Positions 1 through 8,932 of a DNA stretch of 35,482 nucleotides are shown piece after piece. The first letter of the stretch is position 1, and each line of letters begins with the position of its first letter. Position numbers and translations under genes: made by a program. The DNA is from CAZPBN01 sp964584935 (GTDB taxonomy: Bacteria > Acidobacteriota > Aminicenantia > Aminicenantales > Aminicenantaceae): the NCBI GenBank assembly GCA_964584935.1, contig CAZPBN010000023.1, positions 1-35,482 on the forward strand, in the 5' to 3' direction. The notes beneath the pieces are model-generated. The model was not told where the DNA came from. It saw nothing but the letters and a program-made list of their open reading frames with translations, and did not search any database.

Positions 1-80
1 AAATCCATTCTAAGCAAAATCCTCCAGGGAAACAAAAATTCTATGTTGTTGAATTTAAATGAAATAAATCAGCCAAGCTG
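1..80 (-). mobile_element. MITE-like repeat, copy 1, cut by the window edge
   Basis: The reverse complement of this stretch matches the first 80 bases of the repeats at 8933 and 13004 with only a few differences. The terminal motif CAGCTTGGCTG (here CAGCCAAGCTG at 70-80) marks the element end facing addB. The rest of the element lies left of the window. A second, shorter look-alike of the same end (CCAAGCTGTAAAAT) follows at 121-134. The element has no coding capacity here and lies in the opposite orientation to the copy downstream of addA. Confidence 0.7.
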
Positions 81-166
81 TAAAATTATAAAAATTAAAA
101 TTAAAAATCCAATGTAAAATCCAAGCTGTAAAATAAAAAAATGCAATTAAAAAAACTAAGTTAAAA

Positions 167-195
167 TTGACATTATCGGGGAGGATGGAGATAAT
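167..195 (+). promoter_or_regulatory. Predicted promoter of addB
   Basis: TTGACA (167-172), a 17-base spacer and GATAAT (190-195). The predicted start of transcription falls about 2-4 bases before the addB ATG at 205, so the mRNA may be almost leaderless. The purine-rich GGGGAGG at 178-184 would then lie outside the transcript. An unseen upstream promoter using that site is the alternative. Confidence 0.5.
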
Positions 196-204
196 ATCTG
201 ATTA

Positions 205-3200
205 ATGATGTCAGCGGATAGACAAAACCGGACGATTGCTTTCCTGGCTGAGTTTTGTTCCCAACATCTTCTGGATGAGAAAATACTCATTGTCCCTTTA
301 TACCCAACAGGACGGCAGATCGGAGAAGCCCTCACCAAAGCCGGTCATTCCTGGGTCAATCTTCGCTTTGCCCCGCTCATATCCCTGGCTCATGAAGTCT
401 GTGCTGAAACCATAGCCAAACAAAATCTCAAACAGATAACCTCGCACACTTCATCTCTTCTGGTTGATAAAGCATTCATTCGATTAAAACAAAACAAAAA
501 GCTGGATTACTTTCAAGAACTGGACCCAAAACCTGGAATCATCAAAGCATTCACCCGTTCTCTGATGCTTCTGCGCATGAACGGAATTTCCTCCGAATCC
601 CTTTCAGCCGGTCACTTCATCAACCAAAAAAAAGGAAATGAAATCTGTCTTCTTCTCAGCGAATATGAAAAGATGCTCGAAAGCCAAAGACTCCTGGACA
701 AACCAGGCTTGTATTTGAAAGCCTGTAAAGAATCCCCCCGGAGCTTTCACAAAGATAAACATTTCCTCTGTTTTGAAGACGGAGCACTTTCCACCCTTGA
801 GAAAAGTTTCCTCCATAAAATATCGCAGGATAGCCTCACCATTCTTCCCCGGGACCCTGTTTTCGGAGTTCGGAAACCCAGGCGCTTCCACCCGGTCAAA
901 GAGCCTGAACCAGCATCTTCCAGGCCCACCTCAGATTCTGAAAGAACTCCCTGGCTTTTTGCCCCATACAAAGCGCCGGCTCCTCTCAACGACAGCACAC
1001 TCAGCATCACCACGGCCGTGGGGCCTTCCAATGAATGCAAAGAAGTTTTTCGCCGCATCCTTTCTGAAAAAATACCTGTCGATGAGGCAGAGGTGATCTG
1101 TCCTCCCGGCAGAATGTACCATTCGCTTTTTGACACCCTGTCTCAAAAAACCGGCGTTCCTGTCACCCTGAGCGAAGGCATGAGTATAGGTTCCACGTCA
1201 CCCGGGAAATTGTTTTCTGCCCTTTTGAACTGGATGGAAAGCGATTTCAAAGACTCTGTTTTTTGGGACCTTTTAGAAAGCGGTCACATCCGATTTAAAA
1301 AACAAGCTGAAAACTTTCCTCTGCCCAATCAAATCAGCGCTGTCATCAAAAAAGCAGGAATAGGCTGGGGAAAGGAAAGATATGTATCCTGCCTGGAGAG
1401 ATTAAAAGAACAAGAAAAGAAAAAAGCCGCAGAATCCGATACTGAAGAATTATCTGAGAAACACAACTTAACAATCAGCCGTATAAACCAGATTTTAACA
1501 GAAATAAAAAAAATACTTCAATGCCTGTCTGCCTGGAATCAAACAGAAACCATCGACTTTCAAAGCCTCGTTCAAGGAATCCGCAACATTCTATCCCACC
1601 ACGCAAGAATTCAAAACGACTTGGATGCTGAAGCCATAACAGCCATCTACTCAAGACTGGATGACATGACCTCCTTTGAATATCCCGCAATGAGCAAAGA
1701 AGATGCCCTCGAACAACTGAGGTTTATAGAAGATGATTTAACAGTCGGATCTTCAGGTCCAGCCCCAGGCCACACCCACATCTCCACCTATCGTTCAGGC
1801 GGCTTCTCAGCAAGGCAGCACACCTTTATTCTTGGTTTAAACCGCGAGAATTTCCCGGGCACCGGATTTCAGGATCCCATCCTTCTGGATGAGGAAAGAG
1901 AGAACATTTCACTGTCTCTCCGCACCACCAAGGATTCTTTAAGAGAGAATCTCTACTCTATGGCAAGACTCATCTCATCCCTGCGTGGAAAAATCTATCT
2001 GAGCTATTCCAGTTATGATATTTTAGGGGAAAGAGAGTCGTTCCCTTCCTCTCTGATGCTTCAAGCCTTCCGCCTCATCAAAGGAGATCCCCGACTCGAT
2101 TATTCCGCTCTCATAAATTCGTTTAAAGAAAGCAAAGGATTTTTCCCTGCCAGAAAAGAAAAAATAATGGATGAGACCGAGTGGTGGCTTGAACAAATCG
2201 TAAAAGACCAGGGCCTCCTTGACGGAGTCAGTGCGGTTAAAGAGAATTTTCCAGCCCTCGGGCAGGGAATTAACGCCATATCGGACAGAAAAACCCTGAA
2301 AGCCAGTCCTTATGAAGGAGTCCTTGATTTTCAAACAACAGGCAAAATCTCGCTTCTCAATGAAAACACTGTCATGTCCTCATCCCGTTTTGAGTGTCTG
2401 GCATTTTGTCCCTTTAAGTACTTTATGGAATATGTTCTGGGAGTCCGCAAACCAGAAGCCATCGAGTATGACCCTTCCCGCTGGCTGGATCCTTTGAATT
2501 GGGGAACCTTGGTCCATGAAGTCCTCTATCAATTTATGAACAAACTCAGAGAAAGAGGGGAGAAGCTCCATAAAGAAAAGCACAGGGAGCTTATAAGAAA
2601 CACTGCAGAAAATCTCCTTCAATCCTTTAAAGAAAAAATCCCTCCTCCGTCAGAAGATGTGTTTCTCATGCAGAAAAAGGAGTTGATGGAAACGCTGGAC
2701 ATCTTTTTAAAGGCAGAGTCACAAAGAGCCGAGGACATCAAACCGCTTCTTTTTGAAGTCAGATTTGGAACCGAAGGCGATAGAGGCGAAGGAATAGATG
2801 AGCCTGTTCTCATGAAAATAACCCCCCGGATTTCGATTGGCATCAGGGGCAGAATCGACCGGATCGACCGCCTTGCCTCGAACCGTTACAGAGTCATCGA
2901 TTACAAATCCGGACGATACAGCCGTTTTGAACAGGTCAAGTCCTTCGGAAAGGGACAGGTCATCCAGCATGCGCTTTATTCTTTAGCTGCGGAAACAATA
3001 TTGAAAAAGCTGGGAAAAGACACATCACCTCGCGTCAAAGAAGGAGCTTATTATTTTCCCACAGCCAAAGGGGAAGGCAGGGAAATTGTTTTTAAAGACT
3101 TTGACCGCCATGAGTTCGTCAAGCTTCTTTCAGAGCTCATCATGGTTTTGATAAAAGGCGATTTTGTGCCCAATCCGGATGCCCTATGCGACTACTGCGA

Positions 3201-3303
3201 TTTGGCTCCTTTATGCGGAACAGTTAAAGAGAGGGCAAAAATAAAGAGAAATTCAGGAATTGAGGAATACTCTATATTTGAGAGGCTAGCCAATTTTGAA
3301 TAA
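205..3303 (+). CDS. addB: AddB-type subunit of helicase-nuclease (PD-(D/E)XK, Fe-S)
   Basis: Second subunit of an AddAB/RexAB-type enzyme that resects double-strand breaks and degrades linear foreign DNA in the cytoplasm. The protein has 1032 residues. The N-terminal half has the divergent UvrD-like fold expected of AddB but no recognisable Walker A motif. The stretch GLNRENFPGTGFQDPILLDE (about residues 549-568) is typical of the family. The C-terminal nuclease shows WGTLVHE (about 766), GRIDRID (about 880) and the VIDYKSG core (about 896). Cysteines C731 or C735, C995, C998 and C1004 fit the four-cysteine iron-sulfur staple of AddB. Two ATGs lie in tandem at 205 and 208. The stop overlaps the TTG start of the addA stub by 8 bases, showing that addB-addA was once one translationally coupled operon. 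Confidence 0.88.
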   Translation: MMSADRQNRTIAFLAEFCSQHLLDEKILIVPLYPTGRQIGEALTKAGHSWVNLRFAPLISLAHEVCAETIAKQNLKQITSHTSSLLVDKAFIRLKQNKKLDYFQELDPKPGIIKAFTRSLMLLRMNGISSESLSAGHFINQKKGNEICLLLSEYEKMLESQRLLDKPGLYLKACKESPRSFHKDKHFLCFEDGALSTLEKSFLHKISQDSLTILPRDPVFGVRKPRRFHPVKEPEPASSRPTSDSERTPWLFAPYKAPAPLNDSTLSITTAVGPSNECKEVFRRILSEKIPVDEAEVICPPGRMYHSLFDTLSQKTGVPVTLSEGMSIGSTSPGKLFSALLNWMESDFKDSVFWDLLESGHIRFKKQAENFPLPNQISAVIKKAGIGWGKERYVSCLERLKEQEKKKAAESDTEELSEKHNLTISRINQILTEIKKILQCLSAWNQTETIDFQSLVQGIRNILSHHARIQNDLDAEAITAIYSRLDDMTSFEYPAMSKEDALEQLRFIEDDLTVGSSGPAPGHTHISTYRSGGFSARQHTFILGLNRENFPGTGFQDPILLDEERENISLSLRTTKDSLRENLYSMARLISSLRGKIYLSYSSYDILGERESFPSSLMLQAFRLIKGDPRLDYSALINSFKESKGFFPARKEKIMDETEWWLEQIVKDQGLLDGVSAVKENFPALGQGINAISDRKTLKASPYEGVLDFQTTGKISLLNENTVMSSSRFECLAFCPFKYFMEYVLGVRKPEAIEYDPSRWLDPLNWGTLVHEVLYQFMNKLRERGEKLHKEKHRELIRNTAENLLQSFKEKIPPPSEDVFLMQKKELMETLDIFLKAESQRAEDIKPLLFEVRFGTEGDRGEGIDEPVLMKITPRISIGIRGRIDRIDRLASNRYRVIDYKSGRYSRFEQVKSFGKGQVIQHALYSLAAETILKKLGKDTSPRVKEGAYYFPTAKGEGREIVFKDFDRHEFVKLLSELIMVLIKGDFVPNPDALCDYCDLAPLCGTVKERAKIKRNSGIEEYSIFERLANFE

Positions 3304-3578
3304 ACAACAGCCCTTACCTGACCACATCGAAAGGCAAAAAATAACCCAGGAACTGGATACAACCTTTCTGGTAGAGGCAGGAGCTGGCTCTGGTAAAACC
3401 CGGAACCTGGTCCGGCGCATGATAGCGCTTATAGAAGAGGGGAAATGCCGGATCGAAAACCTGGCTGCCGTGACCTTCACCAAAAAAGCAGCCGGAGAGC
3501 TGCAGGGCCGCTTTCAAACAGAGCTTGAGAACAAAGTCGTAGCCCTAAAAACAAACGACCTCAAAAGACAAAGGCTTT
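3255..3578. repeat. 324-bp direct repeat, left copy (addB end/addA start)
   Basis: Identical at 320 of 324 positions to 5539-5862, by direct comparison. It holds the last 16 codons of addB and the first 94 codons of addA. Two of the four differences change the protein (E to D, L to P in the right copy). Homology stops abruptly on both sides. The two copies bracket 1960 bp of unrelated DNA with the AbiE pair. Confidence 0.95.
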
Positions 3579-3583
3579 TTTGA
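3296..3583 (+). pseudogene. addA 5' stub left by duplication
   Basis: Encodes the first 94 residues of AddA, including the Walker A motif GAGSGKT, then leaves the homology and stops at TGA. It uses the same TTG start as intact addA and overlaps the addB stop by 8 bases, so it sits at the original addA position. It cannot be an active helicase because every motif after the first is missing. Whether the stub is translated with addB and is harmless, or is only a scar, cannot be told from sequence. Confidence 0.88.
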
Positions 3584-3683
3584 TTGACTTTGGGGAGAGC
3601 CAGAGTAAAAAAATAGTGAATAGGTTTGTCAAATATTTGAGAGGATAATGATTAGATTCTTATACTTTATCACTTTATCGATT

Positions 3684-4478
3684 TTATTGAAATAGAGAAA
3701 ACAATTCCCGATCAATCAACTTAAAATCACTATTCAGATCAAAAGGGACTCCAGGCTTAATAATGGGATCACAGTCATGCGCGAATCCGGGATGCTTGAG
3801 TTTCGTCAGAAGATTTTTACGAAAATCATCAGCGTCTATTCGAATCCCTGAGGCATCGCAATATTGTTTAAACACTTCGACGACTTTCCTTTGATTGACA
3901 TCCAACGAGCGTATGGCTATAGCCAAATCAAAAAGATCCCTTCCTTTCCGCCTTTGATAAAGTGCCCGCAGCTTCGTCGCTAAAAGTTCTTCCAGCCGAT
4001 TGACCGAAACTGCTGCTTTGCCGTTAAACCATCGGGATTGCACCTTCACTGTTTTATAAAAAACAGGAAGGAAGGGCAAATGCTCACGCGTATTGATTTC
4101 GATTTTGATTCGTAAGGGAAGTGGGGGCTGAGCCTCAGAATTGATCTTATAGCTCAGTGTGGATGTGTCCGGTCCTGTCTTTCTCTTTGGTTCTCCCAAC
4201 CAACCGTGAAATTTGTTTCTGATTGAGTTAAAAAGAGGGCCAATTGGACCAGGCTTGAGCTGAACCAGGTCTAAATCCTCCGAATAACGGAAAGGCTCAG
4301 GAAAGAATAACTTGTGGAGAGCCGTTCCTCCTCTAAATATAAGATGGGAAGCAATCGATTCTTCGTCAAACAACTCCACCAAAATACGGGAGATAATAAG
4401 ATCCTGCTCAACCATGGCATCGGTTTTCCAGGAAAATCCTTTGTTTCTCCATTCTTGTATAAATGCGCGCGGAATCAT
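3684..4478 (-). CDS. abiEii: AbiEii-family nucleotidyltransferase toxin
   Basis: Toxin of a type IV AbiE toxin-antitoxin/abortive-infection system. Family members are nucleotidyltransferases; some block tRNA by adding nucleotides to its acceptor end. The 264-residue protein shows FRGGTALHK (48-56) and RYSEDLDL (64-71), which supply the G-S/T and acidic metal-binding residues of the DUF1814/AbiEii fold. The later KLRALYQRRKGRDLFDLA segment (about 168-185) is also characteristic. Length is near the family norm. Its ATG overlaps the antitoxin stop by four bases, the usual AbiE arrangement. The pair lies inside the insert between the addA stub and intact addA and is read against addBA. Confidence 0.88.
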   Translation of the reverse strand: MIPRAFIQEWRNKGFSWKTDAMVEQDLIISRILVELFDEESIASHLIFRGGTALHKLFFPEPFRYSEDLDLVQLKPGPIGPLFNSIRNKFHGWLGEPKRKTGPDTSTLSYKINSEAQPPLPLRIKIEINTREHLPFLPVFYKTVKVQSRWFNGKAAVSVNRLEELLATKLRALYQRRKGRDLFDLAIAIRSLDVNQRKVVEVFKQYCDASGIRIDADDFRKNLLTKLKHPGFAHDCDPIIKPGVPFDLNSDFKLIDRELFSLFQ

Positions 4479-5275
4479 GATCCAATCTCCGGTTTGTCAT
4501 TGATGATGATGTGCCAGATACTGTTGTGAGTACCGGTGTGTTGTTTTAAAGTCGGATTAAGAGATATATATGAAGGATTTCGCTTATCGAGTTTACTTCG
4601 AAGCGGCACCGCAAGCTTTTTAAATCCCAAATGTTCAAGTATCCAGCCCAGACGCTGAAGTGGAGCATTTTGAGGTTCATTGTGGCAGGCTTCAGCCATT
4701 TTATCAATATCCAACATTTCTCCTAATTCCTGCAGAACTCCGGCAGCTGTATCAAGCCCCCCAATATTTTTTTGAAAACGGATAAGGTCGATTGCAGTCC
4801 ATTCGGCAGTGGAAATGAAGTAATCCCCAGTTTGGGTACGCTGAAACCGGATTTGCGCGTGATTCATTCCGGAATACTGAAGGAAACGGATGCGCACAGA
4901 TTCTAAATCGATCATGCGGACATAAGAAGGCACAACCACCTGCATTTCTTGAGGACGTTGATGGGCTGCTCCATAGACAGCAGCAGCGGAAAGACATCCG
5001 ACATAATAGGGTATGTTCAGAAATCTCATCAGATCATTGATAAACCAATCAGGTGGAATGGTTCCTGTGGACCGATATTCAAGCGGTACAATGACATAAA
5101 AATTATTGCGAAGGCGCAGAATCCTGCCTTTCTGATTTAACCGGAAAAGTGACTTTTTTAAGCTTTCTTCACTGAGTTCAAGTTCATTGAAAGCTTTTTC
5201 TCGAGTGAATGTATGGAAACCTGAGATCTGTATCTCATCAATCCATTTATTCAAGCTGGTAATATTTTTTTTCAT
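4475..5275 (-). CDS. abiEi: AbiEi-family antitoxin / transcriptional repressor
   Basis: Cognate antitoxin of the AbiE system. Family members combine an N-terminal winged helix, which represses the operon, with a C-terminal domain that neutralises AbiEii without stable protein contact. In this 266-residue protein the N-terminal 50 residues form the expected helix-turn-helix region (for example FTREKAFNELELSEESLKKS). Next come RGRILRLRNNFYVI-like basic wing residues and the conserved PYYVGCLSAAAVYGAAHQRP stretch at about 90-109. The start at 5275 lies 21 bases downstream of a perfect inverted repeat, which fits autoregulation. Confidence 0.87.
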   Translation of the reverse strand: MKKNITSLNKWIDEIQISGFHTFTREKAFNELELSEESLKKSLFRLNQKGRILRLRNNFYVIVPLEYRSTGTIPPDWFINDLMRFLNIPYYVGCLSAAAVYGAAHQRPQEMQVVVPSYVRMIDLESVRIRFLQYSGMNHAQIRFQRTQTGDYFISTAEWTAIDLIRFQKNIGGLDTAAGVLQELGEMLDIDKMAEACHNEPQNAPLQRLGWILEHLGFKKLAVPLRSKLDKRNPSYISLNPTLKQHTGTHNSIWHIIINDKPEIGS

Positions 5276-5295
5276 CTTGTGATAATAATAGCATA

Positions 5296-5316
5296 AATGG
5301 ACATATTATGTCCATT
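5296..5316 (-). promoter_or_regulatory. Inverted-repeat operator at the abiE promoter
   Basis: Perfect 10-base arms AATGGACATA / TATGTCCATT around one central base. On the minus strand the element overlaps a -35-like TGGACA, followed 18 bases later by TATTAT just before abiEi. A repressor bound here would block its own promoter, which is the known mode of AbiEi autoregulation. Binding itself is inferred. Confidence 0.6.
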
Positions 5317-5434
5317 AGTGTTATTTTTATCACATGGCTTAGATTTATTACAATATTTGAAATGTTTTCAATTTTTCTTAGAGGGGGATAAGAGGTGATA
5401 AGTTGGGAGAAACTCGAATGGCATGCATTCTGAT

Positions 5435-5463
5435 TTGACATAATACTTTTCTTTTCTTAATAT
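5435..5463 (+). promoter_or_regulatory. Strong promoter-like cassette ahead of intact addA
   Basis: TTGACA (5435-5440), a 17-base spacer beginning TAATACTTTTCTTTT, and TAATAT (5458-5463). It lies at the end of the insert, 117 bases before the addA TTG and pointing at it. About 45 bases from here are nearly repeated at 20047, ahead of the lipoprotein gene. It would restore transcription of addA after its separation from addB. Confidence 0.65.
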
Positions 5464-5538
5464 CGTTAAAGGTTAAGCTGAGAAGGCGGAGTTCTATTAA
5501 ATATGAATAGAAATCAGAAAAGACTTAAAAAAATAGTG

Positions 5539-5862
5539 AGGAATTGAGGAATACTCTATATTTGAGAGGCTAGCCAATTTTGAATAAACAACAGCCCTTA
5601 CCTGACCACATCGAAAGGCAAAAAATAACCCAGGAACTGGATACAACCTTTCTGGTAGAGGCAGGAGCTGGCTCTGGTAAAACCCGGAACCTGGTCCGGC
5701 GTATGATAGCGCTTATAGAAGAGGGGAAATGCCGGATCGAAAACCTGGCTGCCGTAACCTTCACCAAAAAAGCAGCCGGAGAGCTGCAGGGCCGCTTTCA
5801 AACAGATCTTGAGAACAAAGTCGTAGCCCTAAAAACAAACGACCCCAAAAGACAAAGGCTTT
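5539..5862. repeat. 324-bp direct repeat, right copy
   Basis: Partner of 3255-3578. Here the addA frame continues intact beyond the repeat, and the addB tail in front of it is orphaned. A 14-base motif TAAAAAAATAGTGA abuts the repeat on its left (5526-5539) and recurs just inside the other end of the insert (3606-3619). Confidence 0.95.
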
Positions 5863-8800
5863 CCGATGCAGTCCACAACCTGGAGCAGGTATTTATCGGC
5901 ACCATTCATGCTTTCTGCGCCAAGCTTCTCCGGGAGCGCCCAGTTGAGATAGCGCTCAATCCTGAATTTGAAGAGATGGAAGAAGTGGAAGACATGATCA
6001 CCAGGGAAAAATGCTGGCATGAATTCATGATCGAAGCCAAAAAAGAATACGCTTCGCTTATCCGCCAGCTGGAGGAGGTGGGAATCTCAGCCTATGACCT
6101 TAAGGATGCCTACAACACGCTCGCTATCTATCCTGAAGTTCAATGGATGCCGGGAAGCCGCACAGAGCCGGACTATGATGATTTGAAGAAAAAACTGGAC
6201 CATTTTCTCCGTAAAGCCCAAAACCGCATACCTTCCACAAAGCCTGAAAAAAATTATGATGACCTTCAGCGTTTGATGATCAGATGCCTGATAAGGCAAA
6301 GAAATCTGGATTTTTCCCGAAAATCCACGCTCATGGAAACCTATGAAATCCTAGAAAGCAAAGGAAACATCACACAAAACAGATGGCCCTCAAAAGAACA
6401 AGCCAAAGAGTTCAAGGAAGAGTTTGAGAAATTCAAAAAAGAGGTCGTATCCACTGCCTTAAAGCAGTGGCGGGAATTCCGCCATTCCAGAGTGCTCTCT
6501 TTTATAAAGCCAGCTCTCAAGTATTATGAAGACAAGCGCTTATCCCGGGCACAGCTTAATTTCCAGGACCTGCTTCTTCTGGCAGCCAAACTGTTAAAGA
6601 ATAATCCTGAGGTAAGGAAATATTTCAGTCAAAAATACACCCGGATCCTGGTCGATGAATTTCAGGACACGGATCCCATTCAAGCTGAAGTCCTGTTTTA
6701 TCTTGCCGGAGAGGACAAAGAGGAGAGAAATTGGAAAAACCTAGTTCCAGCACCCGGGGCTTTGTTTCTAGTGGGAGACCCCAAACAGTCCATATACCGG
6801 TTCAGGCGTGCTGACATTGATACCTACAATATCGTCAAAGAGCAGATCCAGAAAAGCAGCGGGGAAGTGCTCTATCTGACAACAAATTTCCGCTCAGTCC
6901 CTTGTCTGGCTGAGTGGAACAATCCTGTGTTTCAAACTGTGTTTCCGGAAGACAAAGAAAGCCAGTTCCAGGCGCGTTTTTCTCCTTTGGTCACAGTGAG
7001 AGACAGCGGCGAGAGCTTCCAGGAAGGCGTCTATAAAATAACCGTACCCAAATTTCCCAGAAACAGAAAAGAAGATATCGCCCGTTATGATTCCGAAAAA
7101 ATCGCCCGGTTCATCCAGTGGGCGTGCGAAGGCAATGTCAGACTCAAAAGAGCCAAACAGGAAAAAGACGAAGGGCTTAAAGAGCCAGCCACCTATTCTG
7201 ATTTTCTCATTCTGGTGCGGTATAAAAGGAACATGGATCTGTATGCTAGAGCCCTGGAGAAAAGAGGACTTCCTTTTGAAATAACAGGAAGCAACACCCT
7301 GGTTAAATCCGAAGCAATCAGAGAGATCATCAATCTGGCAAGAGCCCTGGCAGAGCCGGATAACCCCATTTATACGGTTGCTGTTTTAAGGGGCCTATTT
7401 TTCGGGATTAGCGACCAGCAGCTTTTTAGATTCAAAACGCACGGAGGCTGGTTTAACTATTTGGGAGCTGCAGATAAGAGCAGTCCAACAAATGACAAGG
7501 ACATCAAACAGATCCATCAATGCCTCCAAAAAATGAAAGAATGGTGGGGATGGAAAAAGGCTTATCCAGCCACCGTGGTCCTTGAGAAAATCCTGGAGGA
7601 AACCGGAATTATCAATTATCTCGCCTCTTCTGAGATGGGAAGCAGCAAAGCAGGCAATGTTTTCAAAATGCTTGAAATCTTAAAAGACCAGGAAACCAGA
7701 GGATCTTATTTGTTTTCAGATCTGGTTGAATTTATGGAAGAAGTGACTTCGTCCTACGAACTGGAAGAAATCAGTCTGACACCTGGAAAAAAGAACACCG
7801 TGCGCCTCATGAACCTTCACAAAGCCAAAGGGCTGGAAGCGCCGGTGGTGTTTTTAGCCAATCCCGCAGGAACCAGAACGTATGAGCCGGATAAACACAT
7901 CGTCAGAAAAGGCGATGTGCCTCAAGGCTATTTTCTTCTGGATAAAAAAACAGGATATCAGAGTGAAATCCTGTCTTATCCTTTAAACTGGGATGAAAAA
8001 GTCAAAACAGAAAAAGAATACAAGGAAGCTGAAGAGGCGCGGCTTATGTATGTGGCAGCGACCAGAGCCCGGAATCTAATGATCATAAGCACGTACGAAG
8101 ACAATCTCAAATATAAGTCCTGGGATTTTCTGGACAACTACTTAAAAGATGTTGCTGAGCTTGATTTTGATGTGAAGGCTGAGCAAAAAGGCATCAAAGA
8201 AAGAGAAAAGCTGATCATAGATAAAGATGAATGGGACAAAGCCAAAATTGAGATAACCGAGCGAAAAGACAAAGTCAAAGATTCCACCTACTGTGTTGAA
8301 ACCGTCACCAATATTGCCAAAAGCGAAGCACCGCTTCCTTCCTGGACAAGACAGGGAAGGGGAGAGAGCTGGGGAAGAGCCGTGCACACGTTGCTCAAGT
8401 TGATGGGAGAAGGCAGGGTGACTGACCTGGAACTCCAAGCAGAAAACACACTCATTGCCGAAGAACGGGATGTCTCAGAGAAAGAAGAATTGGTTGAGCT
8501 TATTGAATCCATAACCCGTTCTGAATTATGGGATAGGATGCTCAAAGCCCAAAAGAAGTTTTATGAGATTCCTTTTTCAGTTAAAACAGATCCATCTTCC
8601 TTGGGATTGAACGATGAAGAGGGAGCAGCGGACAAAAACGTCATTCTCAATGGTGTGATCGACCTTGTCTTTTTGGAAGAGGGCGGCTGGGTTGTGGCTG
8701 ATTACAAAACCGATGAAATCGATGACACAAGCAGAGATCTTCAGAGCTTTATGGACTACTACACACCCCAGATCAAAATATACACAGAGTTCTGGGAGCA

Positions 8801-8870
8801 AATCACAAAACAAAAAGTCAAAGAAGCCGGTCTCTATTTCACATCCATTAACAAATGGGTGAAGATATAG
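5580..8870 (+). CDS. addA: AddA-type helicase-nuclease subunit
   Basis: UvrD/RecB-like 3'-5' helicase and nuclease that partners AddB in double-strand-break processing. The 1096-residue protein shows Walker A GAGSGKT (29-35), Walker B LVDEFQDTD (about 356-364), LVGDPKQSIYRFRRAD (motif III/IV region), TTNFRS and VRLMNLHKAKGLEAPVVF (motif V). VAATRARN is motif VI. A C-terminal PD-(D/E)XK nuclease has NGVIDLVF and VADYKTDEID (about 1025-1047). The TTG start is chosen because Walker A lies close to the N-terminus and the first ATG in frame comes after it. Unlike the ancestral arrangement, it is now separated from addB by the AbiE insert and probably uses the promoter at 5435. Confidence 0.92.
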   Translation: MNKQQPLPDHIERQKITQELDTTFLVEAGAGSGKTRNLVRRMIALIEEGKCRIENLAAVTFTKKAAGELQGRFQTDLENKVVALKTNDPKRQRLSDAVHNLEQVFIGTIHAFCAKLLRERPVEIALNPEFEEMEEVEDMITREKCWHEFMIEAKKEYASLIRQLEEVGISAYDLKDAYNTLAIYPEVQWMPGSRTEPDYDDLKKKLDHFLRKAQNRIPSTKPEKNYDDLQRLMIRCLIRQRNLDFSRKSTLMETYEILESKGNITQNRWPSKEQAKEFKEEFEKFKKEVVSTALKQWREFRHSRVLSFIKPALKYYEDKRLSRAQLNFQDLLLLAAKLLKNNPEVRKYFSQKYTRILVDEFQDTDPIQAEVLFYLAGEDKEERNWKNLVPAPGALFLVGDPKQSIYRFRRADIDTYNIVKEQIQKSSGEVLYLTTNFRSVPCLAEWNNPVFQTVFPEDKESQFQARFSPLVTVRDSGESFQEGVYKITVPKFPRNRKEDIARYDSEKIARFIQWACEGNVRLKRAKQEKDEGLKEPATYSDFLILVRYKRNMDLYARALEKRGLPFEITGSNTLVKSEAIREIINLARALAEPDNPIYTVAVLRGLFFGISDQQLFRFKTHGGWFNYLGAADKSSPTNDKDIKQIHQCLQKMKEWWGWKKAYPATVVLEKILEETGIINYLASSEMGSSKAGNVFKMLEILKDQETRGSYLFSDLVEFMEEVTSSYELEEISLTPGKKNTVRLMNLHKAKGLEAPVVFLANPAGTRTYEPDKHIVRKGDVPQGYFLLDKKTGYQSEILSYPLNWDEKVKTEKEYKEAEEARLMYVAATRARNLMIISTYEDNLKYKSWDFLDNYLKDVAELDFDVKAEQKGIKEREKLIIDKDEWDKAKIEITERKDKVKDSTYCVETVTNIAKSEAPLPSWTRQGRGESWGRAVHTLLKLMGEGRVTDLELQAENTLIAEERDVSEKEELVELIESITRSELWDRMLKAQKKFYEIPFSVKTDPSSLGLNDEEGAADKNVILNGVIDLVFLEEGGWVVADYKTDEIDDTSRDLQSFMDYYTPQIKIYTEFWEQITKQKVKEAGLYFTSINKWVKI

Positions 8871-8932
8871 GAAAGCAAAGATAAAAATAGAGGGTCACAT
8901 CTTGAGTTTTAACAAAGTTTTCCAAAGTTTTC

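Noticed and set aside
4312..5140. Plus-strand and alternate minus-strand frames over the abiE genes
   Set aside because: They are shadows of the two recognised AbiE proteins, which have matching overlaps, motifs and an operator.
8142..8545. Minus-strand frames of 85-98 codons inside addA
   Set aside because: They are opposite-strand shadows of a well-conserved helicase-nuclease gene and show no family features.
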